A stretch of 64,000 bases of DNA from Francisella halioticida (lineage in GTDB: Bacteria > Pseudomonadota > Gammaproteobacteria > Francisellales > Francisellaceae), in the NCBI RefSeq assembly GCF_002211785.1, contig NZ_CP022132.1, positions 1,984,001-2,048,000 of the forward strand. Reading direction: 5' to 3'. The notes below the pieces were generated by a model. That model was not told where the DNA came from, did no database searches, and saw only the letters and a list, made by a program, of their open reading frames with translations. The translations under genes and the position numbers were made by a program. Shown piece by piece: positions 10,587 to 20,620 of the stretch (its first letter is position 1; each line of letters starts with the position of its first letter).

Positions 10587-11162
10587 ATGAATTTTTACAC
10601 AATATTTGTAACAATATTTTTATTAACAGACGGAATCGGTAATATTCCTATATTTCTAAGTATACTTAGAAAATACAACAGTATTGATCAAAGAAAAATA
10701 ATCATAAGGGAAATGATAATAGCTTTTTTTATACTCAGTTTATTTTTCTTCTGTGGTAAAACTATTTTAAGCTTAATGAGTATCTCTGTCGCAGCAGTAC
10801 AAGTCTCAGGTGGTGTGATTTTATTTATCATGGCGTTAAAGATGATATCTGATGAAAATATGAGACCCGAAGATGATACAGACCCTTTTATTGTGCCATT
10901 AGCAGTCCCTTTAATGGCAGGCCCCTCAAGTATCGCAATGGTCATGATCATAGCTCAGCACAATTGTATAGGCTTATGGTTAAGTTGGCTATCAATAACC
11001 CTGGCCTGTCTTGCCACCTTATTAATACTTTTAATTGCTCCTTTTTTAAAGCGTATTTTAGGCAAAAGAGGTATGAGAGCAATCGAAAGACTTATGGGAA
11101 TGATACTAACAATTATTAGTACACAAATGATAATTACAGGCATACTTCAAGCAATAAAATAA
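10587..11162 (+). CDS. MarC-family integral membrane protein
   Basis: This 191-residue, roughly six-helix inner-membrane protein is of the MarC / UPF0056 family, whose biochemical role is unknown. Typical features are MNFYTIFVTIFLLTDGIGNI at the start, the conserved FIVPLAVPLMAGPSSI with its Pro-Gly-Pro core, and the C-terminal GMRAIERLMGMILTIIST. I chose ATG 10587 because AGGCAG lies about 8 bases upstream and family members start near this point. A longer frame begins at TTG 10557 but has no ribosome site. It stands alone, facing the ATP-grasp gene. Confidence 0.85.
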   Translation: MNFYTIFVTIFLLTDGIGNIPIFLSILRKYNSIDQRKIIIREMIIAFFILSLFFFCGKTILSLMSISVAAVQVSGGVILFIMALKMISDENMRPEDDTDPFIVPLAVPLMAGPSSIAMVMIIAQHNCIGLWLSWLSITLACLATLLILLIAPFLKRILGKRGMRAIERLMGMILTIISTQMIITGILQAIK

Positions 11163-11251
11163 TAGGATATCCAAAGAATGCTCTTTTCGATTACTTTTAA
11201 TTACTAGCTACACTAAATAAAATAGATTAGATTTAATATATGGAAAAATAT

Positions 11252-12526
11252 TTATTCAAAAGAAGTTGCTATATCAAGAATTTCATTTAAACGATCATCA
11301 GTATCAGCGATAACTAAAATCATTACTTTATGGTTTAGTTCAAGATTTCCTATACAGGTAATAATAACACCTTCATTATCACCATACGTATAATCTATTT
11401 CTTTTGACTTTAAATACTCATGATAGTCTTCTATCGTTGAACCTTCTGGTACAACTACATTATTATGTCCAACCCACGGTTTATGTTCGCCATTACGTAT
11501 TTCATAGGCTAAAAATCCAGCATATATTGCTCCTGTTTGTCTTGCATTAACTTCTAAGACGTATGGAACAATCTTTCCATCTATTTTACGTATCAAAAGA
11601 TCAACACCAACAATTCCTCGAACTCCCATATCACGTAGAATTTCAGTTACCTCATCACACATTTCAATAACAGCTGGCTCATCACTAAATTCAGATTTAT
11701 ATTTATTGCCTAAATGAGTCTGTCCATCTAGCATTTGATCACTTAGTCCTAAACAAATATCGTCATCTTTTTTATCAGCAACACTTACTTGAAAAGCCGG
11801 CGACCCAAGATTGTCTAACCATGGATCAATCATAAATATTTCCACTCTTCTCATGAGCTTTAAAATTTCTCTCAATGCCTTTTCACTTTGAAAACAATGG
11901 ATGCCATAACCTGAGCAAGCTCTAGGTATAATTACAGCGCATTCATATATACCTTTATTCTCATATTTACGATATATTTTTAATGCTTTTTTAACATAGT
12001 CATCATCACTAACTGTTGAAATTATGTTTACACTAGGAACTAATATGCCCTTATCATGTAACATCTGCCTTAAGAAAGACTTATCATTTAAAAATTGAGA
12101 AAGTGCCTCTGATAATCCATAGTTTTTCTTATATTTAATTCCTAATAATTCAATTGCAGTGGCTGAAGTAAAAGGTACAAGATGTGTATACTCAGGATTG
12201 CTAAACTCTAGAATCTGATCTACATAATTCATAACAATTGTTGAGAACCGATAATGTTCATTATGCAGAAATATAAAATTTTCCATATTTATATAATCAA
12301 GACCAATCTTATTAAAATAAGAAACTATTTTTTTGACTTCATCATGAGTCTTCTTAGGCAAAACTATTTTATGGTCTTTAGCAAGTAAACAGAGTGTACG
12401 CGTAACATACTTATCTACAAAAGAGCTAACTAAATCAGCTCCATATATATCTGTAGTATTAGGTATATGAATAGCTTTTTTGCCCCAAATTTTTTCAGAA
12501 ATAGAATTTGTTGTTTTTATTGCCAT
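11252..12526 (-). CDS. ATP-grasp ligase-like protein of unknown substrate
   Basis: This 424-residue protein has an ATP-grasp fold in its second half: a nucleotide-binding strand CAVIIPRACSGYGIHCF near residue 205 (with Arg where a Lys is more usual), VDLLIRK, and the metal-binding VLEVNARQTGA around residues 323-333. ATP-grasp enzymes usually join a carboxylate to an amine or thiol through an acyl-phosphate. The N-terminal 130 residues match no domain I know. It begins only three bases after the formylglutamate-amidohydrolase-like gene and is surely co-transcribed with it, so both may act on the same amide metabolite. Substrate unknown. Confidence 0.72.
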   Translation of the reverse strand: MAIKTTNSISEKIWGKKAIHIPNTTDIYGADLVSSFVDKYVTRTLCLLAKDHKIVLPKKTHDEVKKIVSYFNKIGLDYINMENFIFLHNEHYRFSTIVMNYVDQILEFSNPEYTHLVPFTSATAIELLGIKYKKNYGLSEALSQFLNDKSFLRQMLHDKGILVPSVNIISTVSDDDYVKKALKIYRKYENKGIYECAVIIPRACSGYGIHCFQSEKALREILKLMRRVEIFMIDPWLDNLGSPAFQVSVADKKDDDICLGLSDQMLDGQTHLGNKYKSEFSDEPAVIEMCDEVTEILRDMGVRGIVGVDLLIRKIDGKIVPYVLEVNARQTGAIYAGFLAYEIRNGEHKPWVGHNNVVVPEGSTIEDYHEYLKSKEIDYTYGDNEGVIITCIGNLELNHKVMILVIADTDDRLNEILDIATSFE

Positions 12527-12529
12527 AAA

Positions 12530-13498
12530 TTATGCGCCTTTCAATTGTTTTTGTTTACACGTACCAGCAATAGCCTTAGCAAAAGCTTCGGCCATTGATA
12601 TTAACTTTTTTTGATCAACTTCTAAGTTAGCTATATCGTATTTTTCATTATCTGCCGTTGTTATTTTAGATAAAAGGTCCTTAGGTATATCAATACAGAC
12701 AGTTTCTAATTCGCAAACAAGGTAGTGAGCCACTAAATGCTCAGCAAGAATATATGGCTTATCGTACTGTATATCTATACCCATTGCTTCTAATTCACAA
12801 GACAAAGATCCTAACAGCTCTTTAGAAGCAAAAATACCATTACGAGCATCTCCCGTAAAAAGCTCAGTTATTCTTTTTTCTCCTTCCATATGTGCCTTTC
12901 TGTATAAATCAATATAATCATCTAATGTTTCTGGAGTTTCTATTATTGCCTCAGAATATCTCTCTTGGATAACATTTGGAGAGTAACTAGACATCGTATG
13001 CAAATCTATAGAAATAGCATTATAGTTCTTGGCGACTGCAACAACATGGCAAAGTTTCTGCATATACTCATCATAAAGTTTTACCAAAGAATTTTTTAAT
13101 TTAGGATGCTGGTCATAGTCAATAATATTTCTTATACAATTTGGATATAGCCTTCCAGCATCTAATATTGAACGAGGAAATGTTGGTTCCATAATTAAAG
13201 TATATAAACTATATTCTGAATATAATTTTTGAGCTATAGCATGGCTAAGAGAATATGTTCCAAAGTCATATTCAATCGATAAGAAATCATCAAAATCTTT
13301 TTTTTCTAATTTCACTAACTGCTTTATAGCAGGATAATCAAATTCAGTAAAGTTACTCCCAAGATCTGCATGAGGGCAGGTTATAACAAGATCAAACCTA
13401 AGATCCTCATCTGTATAGAAGTACAAAGTCGCACACTCATAATATTTTGTATAGAAAGGCTTAGCTATTTTACTCATAAAATTTAGTAAACTATACAC
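12530..13498 (-). CDS. N-formylglutamate amidohydrolase-like protein
   Basis: This 322-residue protein resembles the FGase/HutG (COG3741) zinc amidohydrolase family. Visible marks are the metal-binding ITCPHADLGSNF with His43, MEPTFPRSILDAGR, and SIDLHTMSSYSP near residue 170, matching the family DLH signature. No hut genes for histidine degradation are nearby. Instead it forms a tight pair with an ATP-grasp gene, so a role as an amide hydrolase on another acyl-amino acid or small peptide is possible. The start at ATG 13498 has a weak AAGAG ribosome site. Family call good, function unknown. Confidence 0.72.
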   Translation of the reverse strand: MYSLLNFMSKIAKPFYTKYYECATLYFYTDEDLRFDLVITCPHADLGSNFTEFDYPAIKQLVKLEKKDFDDFLSIEYDFGTYSLSHAIAQKLYSEYSLYTLIMEPTFPRSILDAGRLYPNCIRNIIDYDQHPKLKNSLVKLYDEYMQKLCHVVAVAKNYNAISIDLHTMSSYSPNVIQERYSEAIIETPETLDDYIDLYRKAHMEGEKRITELFTGDARNGIFASKELLGSLSCELEAMGIDIQYDKPYILAEHLVAHYLVCELETVCIDIPKDLLSKITTADNEKYDIANLEVDQKKLISMAEAFAKAIAGTCKQKQLKGA

Positions 13499-13607
13499 TC
13501 TTATATAATTTTTAAATATTACAAATTATTATAACAACTATAAAACTAATAATAAATTTCAAAATTCTTTATAATATACCAATAAGTTGAATAAAAGCAC
13601 AAATAGC

Positions 13608-15038
13608 ATGTTTATAAAAAATAAGAAAGAAGGCTCAATATTAAGTTTTTTGGTTGTCTCTTTCGCAAGCTTCTTTGCTGTATTTATGCTTGTAATATCA
13701 GTTTTTAGTTTCTATCAAGTTAAACATCAAAACGATGCTCTCTTTGATTATCAATTAAGGTCTGCCGCTCAAGTTATTGAGACAGTTTTGAAAATATATC
13801 CTTTAGAAAGTGATAAACATGCTACAAATATAATTGTCAATAAAATATCTTCATCGTTTTTAGATATTAAAAATCATAATGAAAGTGTTGGCTTTATTGT
13901 TTATGATCTTAAGCATAAAAAGTTATTATTAAAAACTTCTAATCTTCCAATTTTTCATAAAGATTATGAAAGTATTGTTTCAAAAGCTGGTTTTGACTGG
14001 TTCTATAGTAATGCATCAGGAACCAAAAAACACTGGTACATATATACATTAAAAACGGATAATGACAAAATCATAACGATATTTGCAAACAATGAGGCTA
14101 AAGATAAAGTTTCTAGACAAATAATTTTTAAATTTGCAATACTATTAGCTTCAACCTACATAATTTTAATCGCTTTTATATATTATATTTTAAAGACTGC
14201 TCTGCATCCTCTTAAACGTATAAATAAACGTGTTGCAAAAATAAACCCTCGTAAGAATGAAAAACTTGATGAAGATATCATTCCTTATGAAATTAAATCT
14301 TTAGTTGAACAGATAAACTCTCTAATTGAAAAATTCCATGAAACATTAGAAAGAGAAAAGCGCTTCTCTGGTGATGCTGCTCACGAGTTAAAAACGCCTA
14401 TTGCTGGCGTCAAAACACTAGTCGAAATTGCACTTGCATCAGACGATATTGGAGAGATTAAACAAAAGCTAGTAAAGATTGAAAGCTCAACCAATAGATA
14501 TTCACATATTATTGATCAACTATTAACACTCAGTCGAATTCAGCCAAATGAACAAATTACATTTGGTAAAAAGCTTATGATTAATAAAACCCTTGAAACT
14601 CTTATTGCAGATAATGCTATTAAAGCAATTGAAAAGGATATTGAAGTATCATTCTTTCCATGTAAAAATCAAATCTATTGTTACAGTAATGACTATCTGC
14701 TTGGAATACTATTTAAAAACCTAATTTCAAATGCTATAAAATATACTCCAAATGGAGGAAATATTGAAATACATTCTTACCAAGAAGATAGCATCATAAT
14801 TGTTAAGATAAAAGATAATGGTATTGGTGTTCCTCAAGAAAACATTGATCGGATTTTTGATAGGTTTTATCGCGAAACTGGAACTGGTGAAGATGGTAGT
14901 GGATTAGGCCTAGCAATAGTTACAGAGATTGTTAGACTTCATCATGGCAAAATTTCTGCTAAAAATAATATTGACCAAAAAGGACTTACTGTAACAGTTA
15001 AAATACCTACAAACTACAGCTCTGAAAGTCAACTATAA
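13608..15038 (+). CDS. qseC: sensor histidine kinase, QseC-like
   Basis: This is a membrane-bound two-component sensor of about 476 residues. Order: first transmembrane helix near residues 10-30, a periplasmic sensor region of about 140 residues, a second helix (FAILLASTYIILIAFIYYIL), a HAMP-like linker, the H-box FSGDAAHELKTPIAGVKT with the phospho-acceptor His about residue 259, then N-box NLISNAIKYTPNGG, DNGIGVP, RIFDRFYR and GSGLGLAIV. No response regulator is adjacent, as for the orphan qseC gene I recall in Francisella. I use ATG 13608; an in-frame TTG at 13587 would add seven residues, and neither has a clear ribosome site. Confidence 0.82.
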   Translation: MFIKNKKEGSILSFLVVSFASFFAVFMLVISVFSFYQVKHQNDALFDYQLRSAAQVIETVLKIYPLESDKHATNIIVNKISSSFLDIKNHNESVGFIVYDLKHKKLLLKTSNLPIFHKDYESIVSKAGFDWFYSNASGTKKHWYIYTLKTDNDKIITIFANNEAKDKVSRQIIFKFAILLASTYIILIAFIYYILKTALHPLKRINKRVAKINPRKNEKLDEDIIPYEIKSLVEQINSLIEKFHETLEREKRFSGDAAHELKTPIAGVKTLVEIALASDDIGEIKQKLVKIESSTNRYSHIIDQLLTLSRIQPNEQITFGKKLMINKTLETLIADNAIKAIEKDIEVSFFPCKNQIYCYSNDYLLGILFKNLISNAIKYTPNGGNIEIHSYQEDSIIIVKIKDNGIGVPQENIDRIFDRFYRETGTGEDGSGLGLAIVTEIVRLHHGKISAKNNIDQKGLTVTVKIPTNYSSESQL

Positions 15039-15062
15039 ATTAGTAACAGAGGTTTTACTTGT

Positions 15063-15956
15063 TTACATATATCTTTCTAAGGCTTTTTGCATTTTTAGAT
15101 CTTCAAACACAAAGCCTTTTGAAAGTAATCTTGTAGGTTTAATATTCTGACTTGAAAGTAATAATTCCTCACCCATCTGACCAAACAGTAGCTTAACTAC
15201 AAACGCTGGCATTTTGATTATATATTTTTTAACTAAATACTTTTTCAACAATTTCATTAATACTTGATGTTGACACACATTTGGTGATGTAAGGTTAAAT
15301 ATTTCTTTATTATCAAATTTATTATTAATAACAAAATCAAAAACTCTACATAAATCATGTACACTGACCCAACTCATATAATTAAGACCATCTCCTAACA
15401 TAGCTATAAATCCAAGTTTGGCTGACATAGATACCTTCTGCAAAGCTCCACCATTACCAATAACCACTCCAAAGCGAAAAATTGTATATCTTTGAAGCTG
15501 AGAGTCAACTAAACATTTCTCCCATTCATCAACAACTTCTTGCCCAAAGTTCAATTTATCATAATCTCTACTATGATTATATTCATCTTGGATTAATTTA
15601 GAAAAATTATAATATCCTATAGCATTAGCATTTATTAACCAAATGTTTTTATTTCCTATAAGCTTGACCAATTTATTAGTTGGCTCAATACGGCTTGATA
15701 ATATTCTTTTTTTAACTGTTCTACTCCAGCTCTTCTGACCAATATTGTAACCACATAAATTTATGACAATATCGTACTTAGTAATATTTTGCTCTGTTAA
15801 CTGCCCCCATGTAATTAAGTTATGATAGTTTTCTAGAATATTCTTTTCTAATCTAGTTAAAAGAGTTAGTTCATATTTACTACTTAGATGTTTAGATAGC
15901 TCTCTACCGACAAATCCCGAACCTCCTGCTATTAATATTTTCATTCTATTCCTCAT
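15063..15956 (-). CDS. TIGR01777-family NAD-dependent epimerase-like protein
   Basis: This 297-residue atypical short-chain dehydrogenase belongs to the YfcH/SulA-like group. It has the Rossmann motif KILIAGGSGFVGREL at the N-terminus, INLCGYNIGQKSW, SSRIEPTNKLV, INANAIGYYN in place of the usual active-site tyrosine region, FRFGVVIG, SWVSVHDL and a C-terminal DUF1731-type stretch. Members are widespread but their substrate is not known. ATG 15956 has GGAAG upstream. An in-frame ATG at 15944, preceded by GAGGA, is an equally good start. It converges on the kinase gene. Confidence 0.83.
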   Translation of the reverse strand: MRNRMKILIAGGSGFVGRELSKHLSSKYELTLLTRLEKNILENYHNLITWGQLTEQNITKYDIVINLCGYNIGQKSWSRTVKKRILSSRIEPTNKLVKLIGNKNIWLINANAIGYYNFSKLIQDEYNHSRDYDKLNFGQEVVDEWEKCLVDSQLQRYTIFRFGVVIGNGGALQKVSMSAKLGFIAMLGDGLNYMSWVSVHDLCRVFDFVINNKFDNKEIFNLTSPNVCQHQVLMKLLKKYLVKKYIIKMPAFVVKLLFGQMGEELLLSSQNIKPTRLLSKGFVFEDLKMQKALERYM

Positions 15957-16154
15957 AATACTTCCTTCACTATACTTACAATTATATTGATAAAAATATA
16001 CTAATGAACCTTACATTTTATTTTTATTATTAAAATAACTTGAGCATACTACTACAATATGAGACTCTATAGTTACAAATTCAGTCCTCTCAGCCGAGAA
16101 TAACTAGCTTTTAAAGCTGGATTTTAAGTAGCACTAATAAATAAGAGTTTTTCT

Positions 16155-17531
16155 ATGTACTGGGTCGAAATTCTTTCAAGAATACAGTTTGCTTTCACCG
16201 TAAGCTTTCATATACTGTTTCCAGCCTTTAGTATAGGATTGTCAACTTTTTTGATGATCTTTGAGGCTCTTTGGTTAATTACAAAAAATGACAAATATCT
16301 GTCTATTGTTAAGTTTTGGACAAAAACATTTGCTCTAACATTCGGTATGGGCGTTGTTTCAGGTATTGTCATGGAATTCCAATTCGGAGCTAACTGGGCT
16401 GGATTTGCAGAGAAGGTGGGGCCTGTACTTGGATCTTTATTTACTTATGAAGTTCTAACAGCGTTTTTTATTGAAGCAGGTGCTTTAGGGATAATGATTT
16501 TTGGCTGGGGTCGAATCAATAAATACATGCACTTCTTAGCAAACTTCATCATATTTGTTGGTGTTACACTATCAGCTTTTTGGATATTGTCAGCAAACTC
16601 TTGGATGCAGACTCCTGATGGTGTTAATTATATAAATGGTAGGTTTGAAATCTATAGCTGGTATCACGTTATATTTAACCCATCTGTGATTCCTAGGTAT
16701 ATACATATGCTTTTAGCTGCCTACCTAAGTACCTTGATGGTTATTTTGGGAGTTAGTTCTTATTATCTTATAAAAGATAAGCATCATTCTTTTGCAAAAA
16801 CTTGTGTTAAGTTTTCAATAATATCAATATTAATACTAAGCTTAAGTCAGCTTTTAGTTGGTGATGATGTTGGTAGAAAAGTTCATGAAAATCAGCCTCT
16901 AAAAACAGCTGCTATAGAAGGCATTTGGAATACACAAAAAGGTGCTCCTTTTGTTATTTTTGCATATCCAAGCGAATCTCAAGAAAAAAACTTATTTTCC
17001 ATAGAAATTCCTAAGCTAGCGTCTTTGATAAATACTCATAAACTTAATGGTAAACTAATAGGATTAAAATCAGTCCCTGAAAAAGATAGGCCTGTAGTAG
17101 CAGTCGTGTTTTATAGTTTTAGAATAATGGTTGGTATTGGTACACTAATGATTTTAATTGGCTTAGTTGGAACAACGCTATTACCAAGAAAAAAAATATA
17201 TTCATCAAAGTGGTTTCTCAAACTTTGTACAATAACAACACCTCTAGGTTTTGTTGCAATTATCACAGGATGGCTCACTGCAGAGTTTGGTAGGCAACCA
17301 TGGGTTGTTTATAATATTCTCAGAACTCAATATTCTGTAAGTGATATTAGTTTTTGGCAGGTTTTTATTTCATTAGCTTCGATAATCATTGTTTACTTTA
17401 TTATATTCGGTTACTTCTATTTCAAATATTTACTAAAAATTGTGAAAGATGGTCCAAGTAGTCTTGGAGAAGAAAGAATGCCTTACTCATACTTTCAATC
17501 AGTTGAAAAGAATATAAGTGATGAGGAATAA
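16155..17531 (+). CDS. cydA: cytochrome bd-type (cyanide-insensitive) quinol oxidase subunit I
   Basis: This is the heme-bearing subunit of a bd-type terminal oxidase that reduces oxygen with quinol. The 458-residue protein starts RIQFAFTVSFHILFPAFSIG (heme ligand His near residue 20), then GVVSGIVMEFQFGANW, EAGALGIMIFGW, RYIHMLLAAYLSTLM with another heme His near 186, and AEFGRQPWVVYNILRTQ. The short quinol loop and total length fit the CioA/AppC branch rather than long E. coli CydA. It is followed after three bases by the subunit II gene, which is frameshifted here. Confidence 0.9.
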   Translation: MYWVEILSRIQFAFTVSFHILFPAFSIGLSTFLMIFEALWLITKNDKYLSIVKFWTKTFALTFGMGVVSGIVMEFQFGANWAGFAEKVGPVLGSLFTYEVLTAFFIEAGALGIMIFGWGRINKYMHFLANFIIFVGVTLSAFWILSANSWMQTPDGVNYINGRFEIYSWYHVIFNPSVIPRYIHMLLAAYLSTLMVILGVSSYYLIKDKHHSFAKTCVKFSIISILILSLSQLLVGDDVGRKVHENQPLKTAAIEGIWNTQKGAPFVIFAYPSESQEKNLFSIEIPKLASLINTHKLNGKLIGLKSVPEKDRPVVAVVFYSFRIMVGIGTLMILIGLVGTTLLPRKKIYSSKWFLKLCTITTPLGFVAIITGWLTAEFGRQPWVVYNILRTQYSVSDISFWQVFISLASIIIVYFIIFGYFYFKYLLKIVKDGPSSLGEERMPYSYFQSVEKNISDEE

Positions 17532-17534
17532 ATC

Positions 17535-18498
17535 ATGGATTTAGCACTAATTTGGTTGATTATAATTGCATTTGCTTTACTTTTATATGTTATTTTAGAT
17601 GGTTTTGCCTTAGAAATGGGAATATTATTTCCTTTCCTAAATGATCATCAAAGAGATATAGCAACAAGTGTTTTATTACCCCACATGGGATGGTAATCAA
17701 ACATGGTTAGTTTTTGCTTTAGCGTGTTTTTACGGTATGTTCCCAATAGCATTTGCATATATTTTTCCGAAAATATACCTGTCAGCAATTTTACTTGTAG
17801 TAATGATACTACTTAGAGGGATATGCTTTGAGTTTAGATTAAAGTCTTCACAAAAAGGTATCAAGAACTGGGATCGTTTATTTTTCATATCATCTTTTGT
17901 AGCTACTTTTTTACAAGGCTACATAGTTGGTGAGTTAATTATTGGATTCCCACATAACACTTTCTACGGTATTGGGTTTTCTTCTGTAACTGGAATTACT
18001 TTGGTTTTTGGCTATAGCCTATTAGGAGCTACTCGCTTAATACTAAAAACTGAAGATGAGTTACTCACAAAAGCAAAACAGTTTGCCAAAAACTGTAGTA
18101 AGATTCTGGCCTTTATGATGCTTATAATAGGTATTATTACACCATTATATGTAAATCTTCCTCTAAATAACTTATACAAGATGGTAATACTAGGAGAATT
18201 ATTCATTCTTACTTTAATTAGCTTTTTCATCTTAATAAAAGTTATTGATGCAAAGAACCATGTTCTACCATATTGGCTAGCAGTCGCTATTTTTATATTT
18301 ACTTATATAAGCATGTTAACTCTTATTTTCCCTTATATAATACCTTATAAAATAACTTATTTACAAGCTCAAGCCAGTGATACAACTTTATTATTTACAT
18401 TAATACCCGCTATTATTATGATACCATTGTTATTGCTTTATACTGGCTATGCTTATTATATTTTTAGAGGAAAAATAAAAGAGAAACTAGGCTATTAA
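17535..18498 (+). pseudogene. cydB: cytochrome bd-type oxidase subunit II, frameshifted
   Basis: The gene starts at ATG 17535 with MDLALIWLIIIAFALLLYVI and LDGFALEMGILFPF, as expected for CydB/CioB, but stops at TAA 17694-17696. The continuation TWDGNQTWLVFALACFYGMFP and onward to 18498 is in another frame. Restoring one base at the CCCC run at 17679-17682 would give a smooth RDIATSVLLPTWDGNQTW join and a protein of about 320 residues, the usual length. The +1 insertion in a C run is either a real inactivating mutation or a sequencing slip. Confidence 0.88.
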
Positions 18499-18499
18499 A

Positions 18500-19296
18500 T
18501 TATCTAACAACTATATACTTAGCTGCCTCTTCTGGTGTAATAGTTCCTTCTTTAAGCAGATTCTCTATACTTTGCTCCATTGTTGACATACCTTTTGAAG
18601 TACCTGTTTGTAAGGCTGTATATATCTGAGAAAGCTTATTTTCTTTGATCATATTTCGAATACCTGAGTTAGAAATAAGCACCTCATAGCTAGCAACTCG
18701 TCCCCCTCCTTTACGTTTAGCAATCTTTGTGAAATAACTATTTGTAAAGATTCTGCTAGCATGTTTCGTACTAACTCTTGCTCAGCAGGAGGAAATACCG
18801 AAATAACCCTATCAACAGTTTTAATAGCTGACATTGTATGTAAAAAGTTCCTAAAAACCAAATGTCCTGTCTCAGCGGCTTCTAATGCCAAACGAATAGT
18901 CTCTAAATCTCTCATTTCACCAACAAGAATACAATCAGGATCTTCTCTAAGTGCTGATTTTAATGCCGCATTAAAACTTTTAGTATCTCTTTTTACTTCA
19001 CGTTGATTAACTAACGCTCTTTGACTAACATGGACAAACTCAACAGGATCTTCGATAGTTAAAATATGAGAATCCTCTTTTTTGTTTATTTCATTAACTA
19101 ATGCTGCCAAAGTACTACTTTTACCTGAACCAGTGGGGTCAGTTACAAGAATTAAACCACCTTTTTTAGCTTGTACTTCTTTAAGAATTTTAGGAGCTCC
19201 AAATTGATCAAGTGTAGGAATCTTATTTTCTAAACGACGAAAAATTATAATGTCCCCAGAAAAAGCTACTGATTTTAGAAAGATTTTTATTCCTAG
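18500..19296 (-). pseudogene. pilT: pilT twitching ATPase, 5'-truncated by an IS and frameshifted
   Basis: This is the C-terminal two-thirds of PilT, the type IV pilus retraction ATPase. Recognisable parts are TDPTGSGKSSTLAALV (Walker A, with Asp for the usual first Gly), HILTIEDPVEFVH, ALREDPDCILVGEMRDLETI and the C-terminal GIRNMIKENKLSQIYTALQ. Lesions: the first 80-100 residues are absent because the frame ends at the IS3-family element near 19296; the GTLHT motif is garbled as RNFLHT; and a one-base deletion near 18715 shifts the frame before KGGGRVASYEV. It lies beside acnA, as in other Francisella. Non-functional. Confidence 0.9.
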
Positions 19297-19325
19297 ATGT
19301 TAAACTTAACTAGATAAATTAGGAA
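19290..19325. repeat. inverted repeat at the left end of IS copy 1
   Basis: TTCCTA (19290-19295) is followed by its reverse complement TAGGAA (19320-19325) just before the transposase ATG at 19334. IS copy 2 has the same arrangement with changed but still complementary arms, so the pairing seems conserved. It may form a hairpin that limits read-through transcription or translation of the transposase. Confidence 0.45.
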
Positions 19326-20562
19326 ATAGATAAATGAGTAAAAAAAGAGTAACGTATACAGCTGATTTTAAAGCTAAAGTAATTATAGAATTGCTAGAAG
19401 GCGATATGACAGTTAATGAGATAGCAAGTAAGTATGATTTACTTCCTAAAAACGTGCATAATTGGAAGCAGCAATTTTTATCTAATGCTTGCTTAGCATT
19501 TGATAAAAGCTCTGTTGTTAAGGAGTATAAGCAGGAAATAGATGAGCTTAGAAAAGATAAAGATGCAACAAGTAAAAAACTAGTCGAGGTAATAGTAGAG
19601 AGGGATTTTTTAATGGGAAAGCTAAAAAGCTTGGTATCATCAAATGATAGAGTAAACTCTGTAGATACTAAGCTAGAATTATCTTTAAATAATCAGCTTA
19701 AACTATTATCTGTATCTAAGAGTGTGTACTATTATACACCAATATCAAAATTTAATAGTAATGATGATATTAGACTATTAAATGCAATGGATTTGATACA
19801 TACTAAACATCCATATTATGGTACGAGAAGGCTAGTAAAGTTGCTAAATAGATTAGGATTTCTAGTTGGAAGGAAGCTAATCAAAAGTGCTATGGAATTC
19901 ATGGGTATTAAGGCATTGTATCCTAAAAAAAAGACAACTGTCATTAATAAGCAACACAAGAAATATCCATACTTACTTAATGTATTTAAAAATGAGACGA
20001 ATCAGGTTGTTATAGATAAAGCTAATAAGGTATGGAGTGCTGATATCACGTATATTAGACTAGAATGTGGGTATGCATATTTAGCAGCCATAATAGATTG
20101 GCATAGCAAGAAAATACTAGCTTGGAAGATTTCTTAATACTATGGATACACATCTAACAACTAGTGTGTTAAAAGAAGCGTTATTTAAATATGGTAAACC
20201 TGATATCTTTAACTCTGATCAAGGAACTCAATATACAGCAAAAGAGCATATTAAAATATTATCTGATAATAAAATAAATATATCTATGGATGCTAAAGGT
20301 AGAGCAACTGATAACATTTGCATCGAAAGATTTTGGAGAAGTGCTAAATGTGAGAGATTTTATTTAAATCAATATCCTGGCATTGTTGAACTAAGAAACG
20401 ATGTGGATGATTATATAGATCTTTATAATAATAGAAGATTTCATGAGTCTATCAATTATAAAAAACCTATGGAATTTTATTACGATAACTTATTGGAAAA
20501 ACGGGCGGCTTAGATGGGAACTAAATAATTGAAAATATTGTTTAATTTATTGGGGTAGTATA
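19291..20562 (+). mobile_element. IS3-family insertion element, copy 1 (boundaries approximate)
   Basis: The element holds one DDE transposase gene. Its right end (through GGGGTAGTATA, near 20562) is set by comparison with the second element at 31570-32822. The left end lies near 19291, where similarity to that element begins. The last 282 bp match that element with two mismatches, whereas the rest is well diverged. The left flank is pilT, but no pilT 5' part appears on the right flank, so a deletion or rearrangement occurred here after insertion. I see no target-site duplication. Confidence 0.75.
19334..20513 (+). pseudogene. IS3-family transposase (fused OrfAB type), frameshifted
   Basis: The N-terminal part has a helix-turn-helix typical of OrfA (YTADFKAKVIIELLEGDMTV to NVHNWKQQF), a short coiled coil, then the DDE integrase core with WSADITYIRL, AAIIDWHSKKILAW and, in the other frame, FNSDQGTQYTAKEH and the GRATDNICIERFWRSAK segment. 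A one-base insertion near 20130 creates TAA at 20135-20137 before NTMDT is reached; the rest continues in the next frame from 20142. OrfA and OrfB regions are otherwise in one continuous frame. The enzyme is probably inactive. Confidence 0.85.
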
Positions 20563-20620
20563 AAGTTAAGGTATCATTTAAAGTCATGTACTATAAAGCG
20601 ACTTTGAATAAGTAAATAAA

